Source: Cupriavidus sp. WKF15 (GTDB lineage Bacteria > Pseudomonadota > Gammaproteobacteria > Burkholderiales > Burkholderiaceae). From it: a DNA stretch of 64,000 nt. The DNA is taken from NCBI RefSeq assembly GCF_029278605.1, contig NZ_CP119573.1:1-64000 (forward strand), read 5' to 3'. Each line of letters begins with the position of its first letter. The first letter of the stretch is position 1. The notes below the pieces were generated by a model. The model had not been told where the DNA came from. It did no database searches and saw only the letters and a program-made list of their open reading frames with translations. Shown here in pieces: positions 36,638 to 46,503 of this stretch. Made by a program: the position numbers and the translations under genes.

Positions 36638-37603
36638 ATGCTGAAAGTCAAGAAAGCGGTATTCCCGGTGGCGGGGCTCGGCACGCGGTTCCTGCCGGCC
36701 ACCAAGGCCAGTCCGAAAGAAATGCTGCCAGTGGTGGACAAGCCGCTGATCCAGTACGCGGTAGAAGAGGCCGTAGCTGCCGGCATTACCGAGCTGATCT
36801 TTGTGACCGGCCGCGGCAAACGCGCCATCGAAGACCACTTCGACAAGTCGTGCGAGATCGAGGCCGAGCTCCAGGCACGGGGCAAGCAGCAGTTGCTGGA
36901 TCTCGTGCGGGGCATCAAGCCTCCTCATGTGGAATGCTTCTACGTGCGCCAGACCGAGCCACTCGGGCTTGGCCACGCCGTGCGGTGCGCGGCCAAGCTA
37001 GTGGGCGATGAGCCGTTCGCCGTGATCCTTGCCGATGACCTGCTTGACGCACCGACGCCGGTGCTCAAACAGATGATCGACGTATTCGACCACTACCACA
37101 GCTCCGTGGTCGGTGTGGAAGAGATCGCACCGCACGAATCGCGCTCGTATGGCGTGGTCGCAGGCAAGGCGTGGGACCACCGGGTGGTCAAAATGACCGG
37201 CATCGTCGAGAAGCCCGCACCCGAAGACGCACCGTCCAACCTCGGCGTGGTGGGACGTTACGTGCTGATGCCCCGCATCTTCGACCACCTGCACACGATC
37301 CGGCCCGGCGCCGGGGGCGAGCTGCAGCTCACCGACGCCATTCAGGCCTTGCTCGCCGAGGAGCAGGCGCTTGCCTACCGCTACCACGGCCGCCGTTATG
37401 ACTGCGGCAGCAAGCTTGGCTACGTGATGGCGACGGTGGAGTTCGCGCTTCGACACACGGAGACCGGCACTGCGTTCCGCGAATTCCTGCGCACAGAATA
37501 CGCCGCCTTCCCGGCCGCCCTGGCCGGGGAACTGGCCACCCGCGCGCTGCCGGATGACCGCGGCGGCGGCGCAGAAGAGCCTGACAATGCAGTAGCCGCG
37601 TAA
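36638..37603 (+). CDS. galU: UTP-glucose-1-phosphate uridylyltransferase
   Basis: 321-residue enzyme making UDP-glucose from glucose-1-phosphate and UTP. Motifs: [20 protein letters not shown] at the N terminus, [27 protein letters not shown] near residue 130, and [21 protein letters not shown] near 190. UDP-glucose feeds both the EPS primer and, through GalE, UDP-galactose. GGGG lies six bases before the ATG at 36638; an in-frame ATG at 36626 would add four residues. A strong terminator follows. Confidence 0.95.
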   Translation: MLKVKKAVFPVAGLGTRFLPATKASPKEMLPVVDKPLIQYAVEEAVAAGITELIFVTGRGKRAIEDHFDKSCEIEAELQARGKQQLLDLVRGIKPPHVECFYVRQTEPLGLGHAVRCAAKLVGDEPFAVILADDLLDAPTPVLKQMIDVFDHYHSSVVGVEEIAPHESRSYGVVAGKAWDHRVVKMTGIVEKPAPEDAPSNLGVVGRYVLMPRIFDHLHTIRPGAGGELQLTDAIQALLAEEQALAYRYHGRRYDCGSKLGYVMATVEFALRHTETGTAFREFLRTEYAAFPAALAGELATRALPDDRGGGAEEPDNAVAA

Positions 37604-37698
37604 GGTCTTCTGCAGTGGGCGTGCGCCGCACCCTCCCTCTTGACCACCTCGCGCCAATTGCCGCGGGATCCCCGTTCGCGGCGGTGGTGCTGGCCCTT

Positions 37699-37723
37699 GG
37701 CCCGCTGCGGCGGGCCGTTTTTT
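37699..37723 (+). terminator. Intrinsic terminator after galU
   Basis: Seven-base GC stem (GGCCCGC and its complement) with a TGCG loop at 37699-37716, followed by a run of six T from 37718. It lies about 95 bases after the galU stop codon. The following minus-strand Nudix gene is convergent. Confidence 0.85.
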
Positions 37724-37830
37724 CCGTTTGATAGCCTATCTGCGGGAGCAGGGCTTCGCTTGTATCGATGATTGGGGTCGTCTTGCTTGGCCGGCGCGGC
37801 CAGGCAAACCAGTTCGGTTCCCTGCACACG

Positions 37831-38307
37831 CTATACGGAGATATAGGCCTTGGTATTGTCGTGAACCGCATCGTCGGCCAGCAGCTCGGCCGGCTGCATC
37901 CACCGGTACCCGCTGTGCTGCGCCTGCTGCCGTGGCAATACGGCCTCACCCGCCATCACCCGGTAGCCGAACACAACGTAGTGCGTGCCAATGCCCTCTG
38001 CCCCGGCGAAATTGTCGTCGTAGAAGTGTTCGTAGACGCCGATCAGCGTGGCATCCGCGCGCTGGCCGGAAATGCCTGCAACGATGCCTGCGTGGTCCCC
38101 GAGCTCTTCCGTCACTATGCGGCGGAAAGCTTCATCCAGGCTTTCGCCCTTGCGAATTCGTCCCCCCGGCACGAACCAGCTGTCGCGCGCGGGCCGGTTG
38201 CGGCGACGGCCGACCAGCACCGCGCCGTTGGGGGCCGTCAGGATCAGGTCGATGGCGACCAGCGGCGCCAGCCGCACCACAGAAAGGAAATCCTCAGTGC
38301 TGAGCAT
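37831..38307 (-). CDS. Nudix hydrolase, GDP-mannose mannosyl hydrolase-like
   Basis: 158-residue Nudix protein. The Nudix box reads GGRIRKGESLDEAFRRIVTE followed by ELG, so the REUxEE part is RIVTEE, lacking the usual first glutamate. Loss at this position is typical of GDP-mannose mannosyl hydrolases (Gmm/NudD), which cut GDP-mannose to GDP and mannose. The N terminus LAPLVAIDLILTAPNGAVLV and the segment TSYNFWFVPGG-like (here DSWFVPGG) also fit that group. It is convergent with galU. Near GDP-sugar genes it may tune GDP-mannose pools. Confidence 0.8.
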   Translation of the reverse strand: MLSTEDFLSVVRLAPLVAIDLILTAPNGAVLVGRRRNRPARDSWFVPGGRIRKGESLDEAFRRIVTEELGDHAGIVAGISGQRADATLIGVYEHFYDDNFAGAEGIGTHYVVFGYRVMAGEAVLPRQQAQHSGYRWMQPAELLADDAVHDNTKAYISV

Positions 38308-38548
38308 CGGTCGTTCTCATGATGCGTGCCGGGACCCGCAGTGTAAACGGTCAGCGGGCGACAATCACGGACAAAGTCCTGTCTGCGCACGCCGGCCGCT
38401 CTCAGCGGCATTTGGCGCCCGCATGACGCCCTGCAACATGGCGACTGGATGCGAAATCTTGGCGCCGTGCCGCGGGGAGCCTCGTCCTAATCTCAAGGTA
38501 GTTTCGATCTCATGAACAAGAATAGCTGTTGAAGCAAACGGAGGAGAC

Positions 38549-39235
38549 ATGGAGTGTAAGCGCGTCTTTGTACTGAGTCCGCATGCCGACGATGCGGAAC
38601 TGGGGGTGGGCGGCTACCTTGCCCGCGTGATCGACGCCGGTGGGGAAGTTATGGTAGCGCTGGGCACGGTGGGCGCGAGCACTTCGATTTGCCTGCGGCG
38701 CGAGATTGGCAAGGAGGAGCGCCTGAGTGAGTCCCGCGAATCGATGGCGGTGCTGGGTGTGCAATCCGTGGAAGTCCTGACCGAGGGGCTGGACGGCGCG
38801 CTTTCGAGCTATCCAGCCGTCGAGATGATCGGGCGCCTCGATCGCTTGCAGAATATGTTCGAGCCCGACGAGGTATTGATTCCGCTGCCTTCCTCGCATC
38901 AGGACCACCGCTATTGCTGGGAGGTCGGCATTGCCTCCACCCGTCCCAACCACACCAAGCATGTACCGAGGCTGGTCGCTGCCTATGAATATCCCGCCAC
39001 CTTCTGGGGTGAGGGCGCCTTGCATAAGGGATTTGGCGGTGGGCTGTATATCGATATTACCCAGACCTGGACGCGCAAGCTGGACGCTTTACGCCGGCAC
39101 CAGTCGCAAATGCTCGAAGACCCGGGTCGCCTGATTGGCATCGAGGGGGCGACCGCACTGGCTCAACTTAGGGGGGTGGAAGCAGGATTCGCCAAGGCTG
39201 AACTGTTGCATGTGTTGCGCCAGCGCTGGTCATGA
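38549..39235 (+). CDS. PIG-L (LmbE-like) deacetylase family protein
   Basis: 228-residue putative metal-dependent N-deacetylase. The zinc-binding motif PHADDAELG lies at residues 11-19 and the second histidine segment SSHQDHRY near 115. Related enzymes deacetylate GlcNAc-type groups in lipids, mycothiol or bacillithiol, or act on antibiotics and polysaccharides. The substrate here cannot be inferred. A GGAGG is six bases before the ATG at 38549. Lower GC than the EPS genes; whether it belongs with the EPS locus is uncertain. Confidence 0.85.
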   Translation: MECKRVFVLSPHADDAELGVGGYLARVIDAGGEVMVALGTVGASTSICLRREIGKEERLSESRESMAVLGVQSVEVLTEGLDGALSSYPAVEMIGRLDRLQNMFEPDEVLIPLPSSHQDHRYCWEVGIASTRPNHTKHVPRLVAAYEYPATFWGEGALHKGFGGGLYIDITQTWTRKLDALRRHQSQMLEDPGRLIGIEGATALAQLRGVEAGFAKAELLHVLRQRWS

Positions 39236-39280
39236 TTCGAGCACACAAAGCGATCCGGGACGAACTTTCAGAGCCAGCCA

Positions 39281-40348
39281 TCATCGATGGTTTGCAATCG
39301 CGTCATCGCCTTTTGCCACCAAAACGACTTTGCCTGTAACACCCTGCTCTCCAAGCAACTCATGCGCCTGTCTTGCCTCGGCCAGAGGAAACCTTTCCGC
39401 GATCAGCGGCTTGATTCTCTTCTGTTGAAGCAAATCGAACAAGGCGATCAGATCCTGGCGAAACAATGCTGGCCGCATCCGCTTAAGCCACTGAATGCTA
39501 TAGGGGACGACGCGCTTCCGGCCCGGGAGAACGTAGCCGGCGGCAATGAACAAACCGAAAATGGCGAGTCGCTGGAAGCGATTCCTGCGGCCTGAGCGCC
39601 CAGACGCCAATCGCCCTCCACGTAGCGCAGCAGAGAGTCCATAAGCCACTACCGTCCCGCCGGGACGCAGGGCCTCGCGGGAACGCCAAATATGGGCGCC
39701 GCCAATACCATCAAAAACGACGTCCACACCGGTTCCCGTGAGGCGGTGAATTTCCTTCACAAAGTCAACCTCTTTGTAATCCACCGGGATCCCGCCCAGG
39801 GCAGAAATCACAGGCGTATGTTGCGATGAGCAAGTACCGTACATCTCGAGCCCGGCAAGGCGTCCAAGTTGCATCAATGCCGACCCGACTCCACCTGTCG
39901 CGCCATGAATCAACACGCGCTGGCCCGCCGTGACTTTCGCGGACCGATGTAACATCTGATAGGCCGTGACATAGTTCAGCACGAGGCTGACGGCCTCGGC
40001 GGCGTCCAATCCGAAAGGCACCGGAACCAGTTCACGCTGCGGCAGACAGACGAACTCGGAATACGCGCCGGTGATGGTTAGCGCAGCGACCAACTGACCT
40101 GAATGGACTTCGGTAACGCCGTCGCCAAGTCGATCCACCCGTCCCACCAGGTCCCATCCCGGTGTGAAAGGCAGAGGAGGCGTTTCGGGATGAAAGCCTT
40201 CGCGCATCATCAGATCGGGCTGGCACACTCCCGCTGCCAGCACCCTTACCCGCACCTCACCGTACTTTGGCTCAGGGCACGCTTCATCTATCACTTGAAG
40301 CGAATCAGGCCCGCCGTAATGAGTGACTATGACGCGCGTGTTTCTCAT
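39281..40348 (-). CDS. Medium-chain dehydrogenase/reductase, quinone-oxidoreductase type
   Basis: 355-residue NADPH-dependent reductase of the zinc-independent quinone oxidoreductase branch. The GroES-like N-terminal half contains the segment PFTPGWDLVGRVDRLGDGV; the cofactor domain carries GATGGVGSALMQLGR near residue 150. No catalytic zinc-ligand cysteine cluster is seen. Reduces quinones or alpha,beta-unsaturated carbonyls in related proteins. It stands between the PIG-L gene (convergent) and an FMN-binding protein gene on the same strand. Confidence 0.85.
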   Translation of the reverse strand: MRNTRVIVTHYGGPDSLQVIDEACPEPKYGEVRVRVLAAGVCQPDLMMREGFHPETPPLPFTPGWDLVGRVDRLGDGVTEVHSGQLVAALTITGAYSEFVCLPQRELVPVPFGLDAAEAVSLVLNYVTAYQMLHRSAKVTAGQRVLIHGATGGVGSALMQLGRLAGLEMYGTCSSQHTPVISALGGIPVDYKEVDFVKEIHRLTGTGVDVVFDGIGGAHIWRSREALRPGGTVVAYGLSAALRGGRLASGRSGRRNRFQRLAIFGLFIAAGYVLPGRKRVVPYSIQWLKRMRPALFRQDLIALFDLLQQKRIKPLIAERFPLAEARQAHELLGEQGVTGKVVLVAKGDDAIANHR

Positions 40349-40417
40349 TTGACGGAATCGTCTCGGTAGCAGGACTGCGTGGCGGATTGCTGACGTCTAT
40401 GTTGTCTTACGCAAGTG

Positions 40418-40870
40418 TCAGCACACGACCAGGTCCGCGTGTCCGAAACCTTTCGAGTAGTCAAGGACAGAAATGACAGTGGGCGTCACTCGGAAAATCC
40501 TCACCTCGTTCCGGGTAGGCATTGGTACTGGCAACTTGGTTTGCTGCGGATACTTCAGAGGAAGCATGTGCAGGACCTCGTCCGCCTCGATGGGGTCGAG
40601 TACGAGCTTCGCGCGCGCTGCCATGGACAGTCCCGTGATCGCCATCAGGTCAGAGGGATCGTCATCAATGGTCAGGGATACCCGATCGTCCTGAGCCAGA
40701 TTGGCTGCTTTCTGGCTTTCCAGGCCACAAAGGAAGTAGAGGACAAGGCCTTTGCTGACGTAGCCCACCGTCGTCGCCTGCGGCCAGCCATCCGGCCGGA
40801 TCGTGGCGATCGTCATGATCCGATGTTGTTCCAGTAGCGCGAGGATCTTCTTCCTGATCTCGTCATCCAT
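40418..40870 (-). CDS. Pyridoxamine 5'-phosphate oxidase-like FMN-binding protein
   Basis: 150-residue split-barrel flavin-binding protein. Hallmarks are ILALLEQHRIMTIATIRPDG near the N terminus and GLVLYFLCGLESQKAANLAQ near residue 40. Such small proteins bind FMN or F420/haem and reduce diverse substrates, so the function is not defined. Two adjacent ATGs (40873 and 40870) follow the sequence AGGGGGAGTC; the second has the better spacing and is used here. It is followed by a small gap and the MDR reductase gene on the same strand. Confidence 0.78.
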   Translation of the reverse strand: MDDEIRKKILALLEQHRIMTIATIRPDGWPQATTVGYVSKGLVLYFLCGLESQKAANLAQDDRVSLTIDDDPSDLMAITGLSMAARAKLVLDPIEADEVLHMLPLKYPQQTKLPVPMPTRNEVRIFRVTPTVISVLDYSKGFGHADLVVC

Positions 40871-41543
40871 CATGACTCCCCCTTGCAGTCGGGTAATGGG
40901 ATACCGCTTGCGAGTGCTTCGGAGACGCCTCGATTGCAGGGATGGGAAGAGGCAAGTCAGGCAGGGCCGCCAGTCCGATAGCACCGGTCAATGAACCGGA
41001 AGGCTGCAGTTGCGTGACGCCACAGCCTTGATCCCTGCTTAAGAATAGAAGCGGCAGATCCTTGCTTGTTGACTTGCATCAATCAAGTTCTGTATCGGTC
41101 CAAGGCTCCGCGAGGCCGGGATTCGCTTCCGGCGACCGTCCACAGGTGCCACTGGTGGAGTTGGTTCGGCATTACGCAACCGCGATGTAGCGCCAAGTTC
41201 TCAGGACCCGGCGCGCGGGCATTCCGATATCAGCCTGCTACGCGTCTGATCACAGGCGGCTTCCAGGTACCATCCAGGGCCTCGCGCCTGGGCAGGTACA
41301 GGCGGAGGTTCATCGAAAAGCCGCCTGCCGCTGGTGTAGGCAACCAGTTGGATTCGGCATGCTTGAGGGGATGCTTCCGATCTCGCAGATCGCCTACCGC
41401 CTCGGATTCACCGACGTCGCCAATTTCAGCAGGGCCTTTCGCCGTGCCAATGGCGTCAGTCCGTCGGATTTTCGTGGCGGCACTGAGGAAGGCCATAAGG
41501 GCCCCGCCCGATAGGCGTCCACGTCGTTTTCTGGCGTGCTGCA
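40871..41543. other. Gene-poor stretch holding an AraC fragment
   Basis: About 670 bases between the FMN-binding gene and the broken chemotaxis gene. Apart from the AraC C-terminal fragment at 41329-41514, I see no intact gene. A segment near 41145-41190 reads VPLVELVRHYATAM before a stop and could be a further scrap of the same regulator in another frame, which would suggest a deletion and frameshift. Confidence 0.5.
41329..41514 (+). pseudogene. AraC-family regulator, C-terminal fragment
   Basis: An open stretch encodes the second helix-turn-helix of an AraC regulator: LPISQIAYRLGFTDVANFSR followed by AFRRANGVSPSDFR, then TAG at 41512-41514. The N-terminal ligand-binding domain and first helix-turn-helix are missing upstream. 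The nearest in-frame ATG is at 41359. This reads as a decayed remnant, not a functional gene. Confidence 0.7.
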
Positions 41544-43921
41544 TCAAATCGCTGCGGCGGGTTCGGCCCGGTTATGCTGCGAGATGATGATGCCTGCTGT
41601 GTGGGTAAAGGCCGTGGCCAGCTCGATGTCCAGCCCCGTCGGTTCGCGCGGTCGTTCAAAGTACATCGCCAATGATCCAACGAGATTGCCTGCGGAAGTC
41701 TCCACGGGGAACGACCAGCAACCGCGATAGTTGAACTGGAGCGCCAGCCAAGTCCACGGCTGCCACCTGGGTTCCTTGAGCACATCCGGGGTTATTACAG
41801 GCACCCCAGTAGCTACAGCGAGACCGCATGCTAGCGATTCCGGCGAGATTACGAATCCGTCCACGTATTTCGCATATTCTTCAGGCATGCCCACTACGTG
41901 GTGCAACGTCTTACCCTGAGCAATGTAGAACGCGCATCGACGGTCGTCCTTGGCTTGGTCCAGCAAGCTCTGCAGCAGGAAGCCGAGCGAGGTTTGCAGT
42001 GAGTCGCCGTTCATGGCCGACTGGAACGCTTCTTTTTGGGCAGAGAGCCAAATCTTGCTCCGCTGAAGGCCATGCTCGGCCCGTGTTCGGTCTGTCACAT
42101 CAGCAAATGTGATGGCGACCCCGAGCATGACACCTTCGGAAGAGCGATGCGGGTAGATGCGCCGCAGTAGCCAGCGATCTTCACTGCGGCTGACAACTGC
42201 ATCGCTTTGAGCGCCGGTAGCCAGGACGGCGTGTATATCCGACGCAAAGAGTGGATCGTGAAAGGAGGGGGACAGGTCGGAGACGCATCGTCCAACATCC
42301 TCCCGCTGAATGGGGATGGCCTGTGAGATCGACGGTGTGAACCAGCGTATCTTCTGGTCCCTGTCCAAAAACAAGGTCATGACCGCACCGGAAGACAACA
42401 CATCGCTTTGCATCTTGATCTCGGCAATCTTCTCTTTGAGATCGAAGTTTGCTTCGTTAAGCTCCTGGTTGCTCGCATTCAAGTCGGCGTTCGCAGCCTT
42501 GAGTTCTTCGTTAAGCGCGTGTAATTCTTCCCGTGAGGCGTCCAACTCTTCGCGCGAGATGCGCAGATCATCCTCCCACTCGGTCCATGGCCTCTGGTCT
42601 TCGTAAACGCCTGCATCGCTGAGGTTGGCCAGTGACGGACTCTCAGCCGTATCATCGAGGGTGTTAAACGACACGAGTACTCGGTTAAGGTCTCCGTCCG
42701 TTGCTGGTTCCAGAGGCGTTACGCTCACCGTGACGTGTGAAATCTGGCCGTCGCGCGCCACACTACGGTCGAAAGCGCACGCTTCTGCAGAGCCAAGCGC
42801 CTGCCTTACCGCAGCTTTGAGCTGGCCGACCCAGGTGCGATCGACAAGCCGAAGAAGATTGAGAGTGGGCTCTCCGGCAGGAAGATTAAGAATTCCCGTC
42901 GTATCTCCATACAACCGAAGAAGATTGCATTCCTCGTCAATTAGCACGGTGGGAACACGATTCCGCTCCGCTGCCGCCCGAACCGACGAGGCCAGAACGG
43001 TCCCCCTGCTCGGCGCGGGATTCCGATTGAGCGCTCCCAGTCTCGCGACTTTCCTGTGGATATTCCACTTTCTTGAGACGGCTGCGAAGCCAAATTTATC
43101 CGCCGCATAGGCTTCGCTGGCTCCCAGGAACAGCGAGCCGCCCATACACAAGGCACTATTGAGCGTGTGGAGAACCTTCTTGATGGTTTCGGGTTCCAGA
43201 TAGATCAAGAGATTGCGGCAGGTCACCACATTGACCGATGAGATGGGAGGGTCCGATATGACGTCCTGTACCGCGAATACCATTCGTTCGCGCAGGAAGC
43301 GTTTGATGCGACACCGGCCGTCGGCTGTATAAAAGTAACGTGACAACCGCGTCGGGTCCATCGTGGAGCAGGTTTCAGCCCTGTAGCAGCCCCGACTCGC
43401 TCGCACCACTGCCTCAGGTGCGGCGTCCGTCGCAAAAATCTGATAATCGAGGCTGCGACCGCTCTCATGAACAATTTCGTCCAGCAGGATCGCCATCGAG
43501 TATGCCTCTTCGCCAGTGGCGCAAGCGGGGGTCCAGATGCGCAGCGGCGTGCCATTGCTTTCATATACCAACGGTTCAAGGACCTCGTTCTTAAAGGCGG
43601 TCCATGCGACGCCATCGCGGAAGAACTCAGTGACGTGTATGGGCAGACCACGCACCAACGCTTCGAGTTCGACGGGTTCATCCTCGATCAGCCACGCGTA
43701 GTCTTCAAAGGAACGGACGCGCCGCACGTCCATGCGCTGCTGGATACGCCATAGCAACGGCGATGGCCTATACCCGCTTAAATCGAAGCCAGCCTCCCGG
43801 CGGATCAGGGACAAGATGCGATCAAGCGTTGCGGAAACGGTTGACTCCCAGTCTTGGGACGCTGCCGGTCTCGTATAACCCTCGTCAAAGCAGGCAAGCA
43901 GTTGTCGCCCGATCGCGCTAA

Positions 43922-43936
43922 GGATGCTCTGCACAA
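43922..43936 (+). repeat. IS5-family left terminal inverted repeat
   Basis: GGATGCTCTGCACAA, the exact complement of the right end at 45098-45112. The base just outside is the last A of the CTAA target duplication. Confidence 0.93.
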
Positions 43937-44081
43937 ACGCGAATCGAGTGTGCTTGGCCGTTTAACAGGAAGCTGAATGCGCCACGACGCCAACCTGTCA
44001 GCCCGGGGCGAAGCTGTCTGGCACGCGCGGAGCAGCACTCGCGGGCTACGCGCGAGGCATCGGCATGAGCCTGAAACGCGC

Positions 44082-45044
44082 TCATGCCTCAGCAGCCAGC
44101 AGTTTGCCGCGCGCCATCCACAAGTTGGACAGCGCGAACAAGGTCATGACTTGCGCGGTGTTCTTCCTCAGCCCTCGATAGCGGACCTTGGTGTAGCCGA
44201 ACTGCCGCTTGATGACCCGGAACGGATGCTCGACCTTGGCCCGGATGCCCGCCTTGATTCGCTCGACTTGATCGACGAGCGCGCCAAGCGGTTTGCTTTG
44301 GTCCAGAACGCGACGTTTGCCTGGCTTCATCGCCACGTGCCAGTTCACGTCCGCCCGCGCGTCAGGACGCTTCTCCACGCCCTGATAACCCGCATCGCCA
44401 AACGCGTCGGTTTCCTCGCCATGCAGCAGGCTGTTGGCCTCAACCACGTCGTTGATGTTGCCAGCCGTGCCCCGCACCGTGTGCACCAGCCCGCTTTCGG
44501 CGTCCACGCCAATGTGCGCTTTCATGCCGAAATACCACTGGTTTCCTTTCTTACTCTGGTGCATCTCCGGGTCGCGTTCGCCCGACGCATTCTTGGTCGA
44601 ACTCGGTGCGCTGATCAGCGTCGCGTCCACCACCGTGCCCGCGCGCAGCATCAATCCCTTGTCGCGAAGGATGTCGTTTACCAGCGCGAGAATCTGAGCG
44701 GCCAGCTTGTGCCTCTCCAGCAGGTGACGGAACCGCAGGATGGTGCTCTCGTCGGGCAGCCTCACCGTCCAGTTGTCCAGCCCGGCGAACTCCCGATACA
44801 GCGGCACGTCGTGCAGCGCTTCTTCCATCGCCGGGTCCGACAGGCCGAACCATTGTTGAAGAAAGTGGATGCGCAGCATTGCCTCGACCGCGAACGGGGG
44901 ACGGCCGCGCTTGCCCTCCGGGGCGTACGGAGCGATCAGCATCACCAGATCGGCCCACGGCACCACGCGGTTCATCTCGTCCAGAAATTCGCGCTTGCGG
45001 GTGCGCTTGGTCGACAAGTTCAGTCCAAGGTCAGTTTGCTTCAT
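44082..45044 (-). CDS. IS5-family transposase
   Basis: 320-residue DDE transposase that moves the element at 43922-45112. Catalytic residues are visible in the usual spacing: Asp in VVDATLISAPSS (near residue 140), Asp in FGDAGYQGVEKR (near 215) and Glu in KVEHPFRVIKRQFGY (near 270). The N terminus has the IS5-type helix (MKQTDLGLNLSTKRTRKREF) and GRPPFAVEAMLRIHFLQQWF. The frame is complete with no stop or frameshift. Confidence 0.95.
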   Translation of the reverse strand: MKQTDLGLNLSTKRTRKREFLDEMNRVVPWADLVMLIAPYAPEGKRGRPPFAVEAMLRIHFLQQWFGLSDPAMEEALHDVPLYREFAGLDNWTVRLPDESTILRFRHLLERHKLAAQILALVNDILRDKGLMLRAGTVVDATLISAPSSTKNASGERDPEMHQSKKGNQWYFGMKAHIGVDAESGLVHTVRGTAGNINDVVEANSLLHGEETDAFGDAGYQGVEKRPDARADVNWHVAMKPGKRRVLDQSKPLGALVDQVERIKAGIRAKVEHPFRVIKRQFGYTKVRYRGLRKNTAQVMTLFALSNLWMARGKLLAAEA

Positions 45045-45097
45045 GCGCTACATGCTCGCTGGCTCGACGATTCATTGCAAGCACATCCGCCGGCTAA

Positions 45098-45112
45098 TTG
45101 TGCAGAGCATCC
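45098..45112 (-). repeat. IS5-family right terminal inverted repeat
   Basis: Reads TTGTGCAGAGCATCC on the plus strand, matching the left end in reverse complement. CTAA follows immediately at 45113-45116. Confidence 0.93.
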
Positions 45113-45675
45113 CTAACTGACAGCACATGATCGTGGATGCCTCGCTGAATCACGGATGTCGGCATACTGTCATGCTGCGCAGTCAGCGGATCTTGAACAA
45201 TGACGACACCGCCAGCCTAGCGGATGCTCACCGCGCCGGCCGTCCCGTCCATGCCCGTTCCCGACAGCACCACCGCGACGGCGCGCGGGCTACCCCGAGC
45301 CGCAACGCTTTCAAAGAACGCATCGATCGTATCGATCCCAGGGCGCCTCGCGCCGCCCGCGGCCGGTCGCGTGCTGAAAACCCCCGCCTCAAGCATGAGG
45401 ATACTGTCGGGTGACGGTACATAGATGTGACCCGGTTCAGGTTGTAATCCTTCCTTGGCATCCACCACGGGCAGGTGTGTCCATTTGCGAAGGAGGTCAG
45501 CCAACTGGCTCGGGTGATTGGGGGGCAAGTGCTGCAGCACAACCATCGCATAGGGAACGTCTCCCGTCAGCGACTCGAGCAATCTCCGCAAGGCACTAAT
45601 ACCGCCGGCAGATGCGCCCACCGCCACAATAGGCAGATCATCGGCGCGAGGGTGAGCACCGATAGATGTCGGCAT

Positions 45676-45946
45676 GATGGATCACCTCATGGGGCGCTTT
45701 CGGCGCTATAGCAGCGGCAGGATCGACTGCCGCGCACCTAAAGACTTGTGCGGTACCTCTACGCTAGCAGGCCATCATGGGCATGCAAGGCGCGGGGCTA
45801 CAAAAATGTCGAGCCTAGTGTGGACCGATACGAGTGATCTTGGCTCCGCCATATTCTTTAGTTTTGAAACCGCTTCATGACCACCGGATTAAATATCATT
45901 TGCTGAAGGCGTAAGCCGTCCCAAACAGTTTCACGTTCGCCACGCC
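45676..45946. other. Divergent intergenic region
   Basis: About 270 bases between the start of the broken cheB-cheR gene and the alpha/beta hydrolase gene. It should hold both promoters. The part nearest the hydrolase gene (about 45840-45910) is AT-rich; no operator or hairpin is clear. Confidence 0.4.
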
Positions 45947-46489
45947 ATGACCAATACCCCCATTCTCATCGTCCCTGGCTACAGAGGCTCCGGACCCCGG
46001 CATTGGCAAAGCCTCTGGGAGGCGTCCGATCCTGCCTGTCATCGTGTGACTCAGCAAGACTGGGAGAATCCCTGCCTCGCTGATTGGATTGAGACGCTGC
46101 AACAAGCCGTTCTCGCCTGCAATATCCCTCCCGTTGTGGTCGCCCATAGTCTCGGATGCGCTTTGGTAGCCCATTGGTCCAGGACGCACGGACATGGGGT
46201 GAAATCCGCGCTTCTGGTATCGCCTTCGGACGTCGACTCACCAACCCGCACACCCGATGCGGTGCGCGGATTCAGTCCAATGCCCCTCGGCCCCTTGTCG
46301 TTCCCGAGCATTGTTGTTGCGAGCGATAACGACCCGCGTGTGGGACTCGAGCGCGCCGAGATGTTTGCCAGGTCATGGGGCAGTCGCCTCATCGTGATTG
46401 ACGGGGCAGGTCATATCAACGAGGACTCCGGTCTCGACGAGTGGGCCGCGGGAAAAACACTGCTCCGGGAATTGGTGAATGCCCCTTGA
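45947..46489 (+). CDS. RBBP9/YdeN-family alpha/beta hydrolase
   Basis: 180-residue serine hydrolase. The catalytic triad is visible: Ser in the nucleophile elbow AHSLGCALV (near residue 68), Asp in VVASDNDPRVG (near 126) and His in IDGAGHINEDSG (near 155). The N terminus ILIVPGYRGSGPRHWQS and the HWSR segment are typical of the family. The natural substrate is unknown for most bacterial members. Convergent with the chemoreceptor gene; the two stop codons are 14 bases apart. Confidence 0.86.
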   Translation: MTNTPILIVPGYRGSGPRHWQSLWEASDPACHRVTQQDWENPCLADWIETLQQAVLACNIPPVVVAHSLGCALVAHWSRTHGHGVKSALLVSPSDVDSPTRTPDAVRGFSPMPLGPLSFPSIVVASDNDPRVGLERAEMFARSWGSRLIVIDGAGHINEDSGLDEWAAGKTLLRELVNAP

Positions 46490-46503
46490 TCTTAAGGCGT
46501 CTT

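Larger units (their letters stand above)
43922..45112 (-). mobile_element. IS5-family insertion sequence, 1191 bp
   Basis: The element is bounded by terminal inverted repeats sharing GGATGCTCTGCACAA (left at 43922-43936, right as the complement at 45098-45112). It is flanked by a direct 4-base duplication CTAA (43918-43921 and 45113-45116), the YTAR target typical of the IS5 group. Length is close to that of IS5 itself (1195 bp). One transposase gene runs on the minus strand. The intact repeats, target duplication and complete transposase frame suggest a fairly recent insertion. Confidence 0.95.
41544..45675 (-). pseudogene. CheB-CheR-PAS chemotaxis fusion, broken by an amber codon and an IS5-family insertion
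   Basis: The 5' part (45675 down to 45117) encodes a CheB methylesterase domain: GASAGG (Ser), LQHLPP (His), SGTGMDG (Asp). After SIR an in-frame TAG at 45217-45219 stops it. Reading on past that stop gives AGGVVIVQDPLTAQHDSMP, normal CheB sequence, until the insertion at 45116. With the element and one TTAG copy removed, the frame continues as VSAIGRQLLACFDEGY into the 41544-43921 part. That part has the CheR methyltransferase (WTPACATGEEAYSMAILL, NLLIYLEPE), a coiled coil (ISREELDASREELHALNEE), a PAS domain and a C-terminal GAF-like domain. One TAG plus one insertion therefore separate a single ancestral gene. A residual open frame in the downstream half starts inside the element, so partial expression is possible. 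Confidence 0.88.

Noticed and set aside
41066..41587. A 173-codon plus-strand open frame over the AraC remnant
   Set aside because: It is in a different frame from the AraC helix-turn-helix sequence and has no family features.
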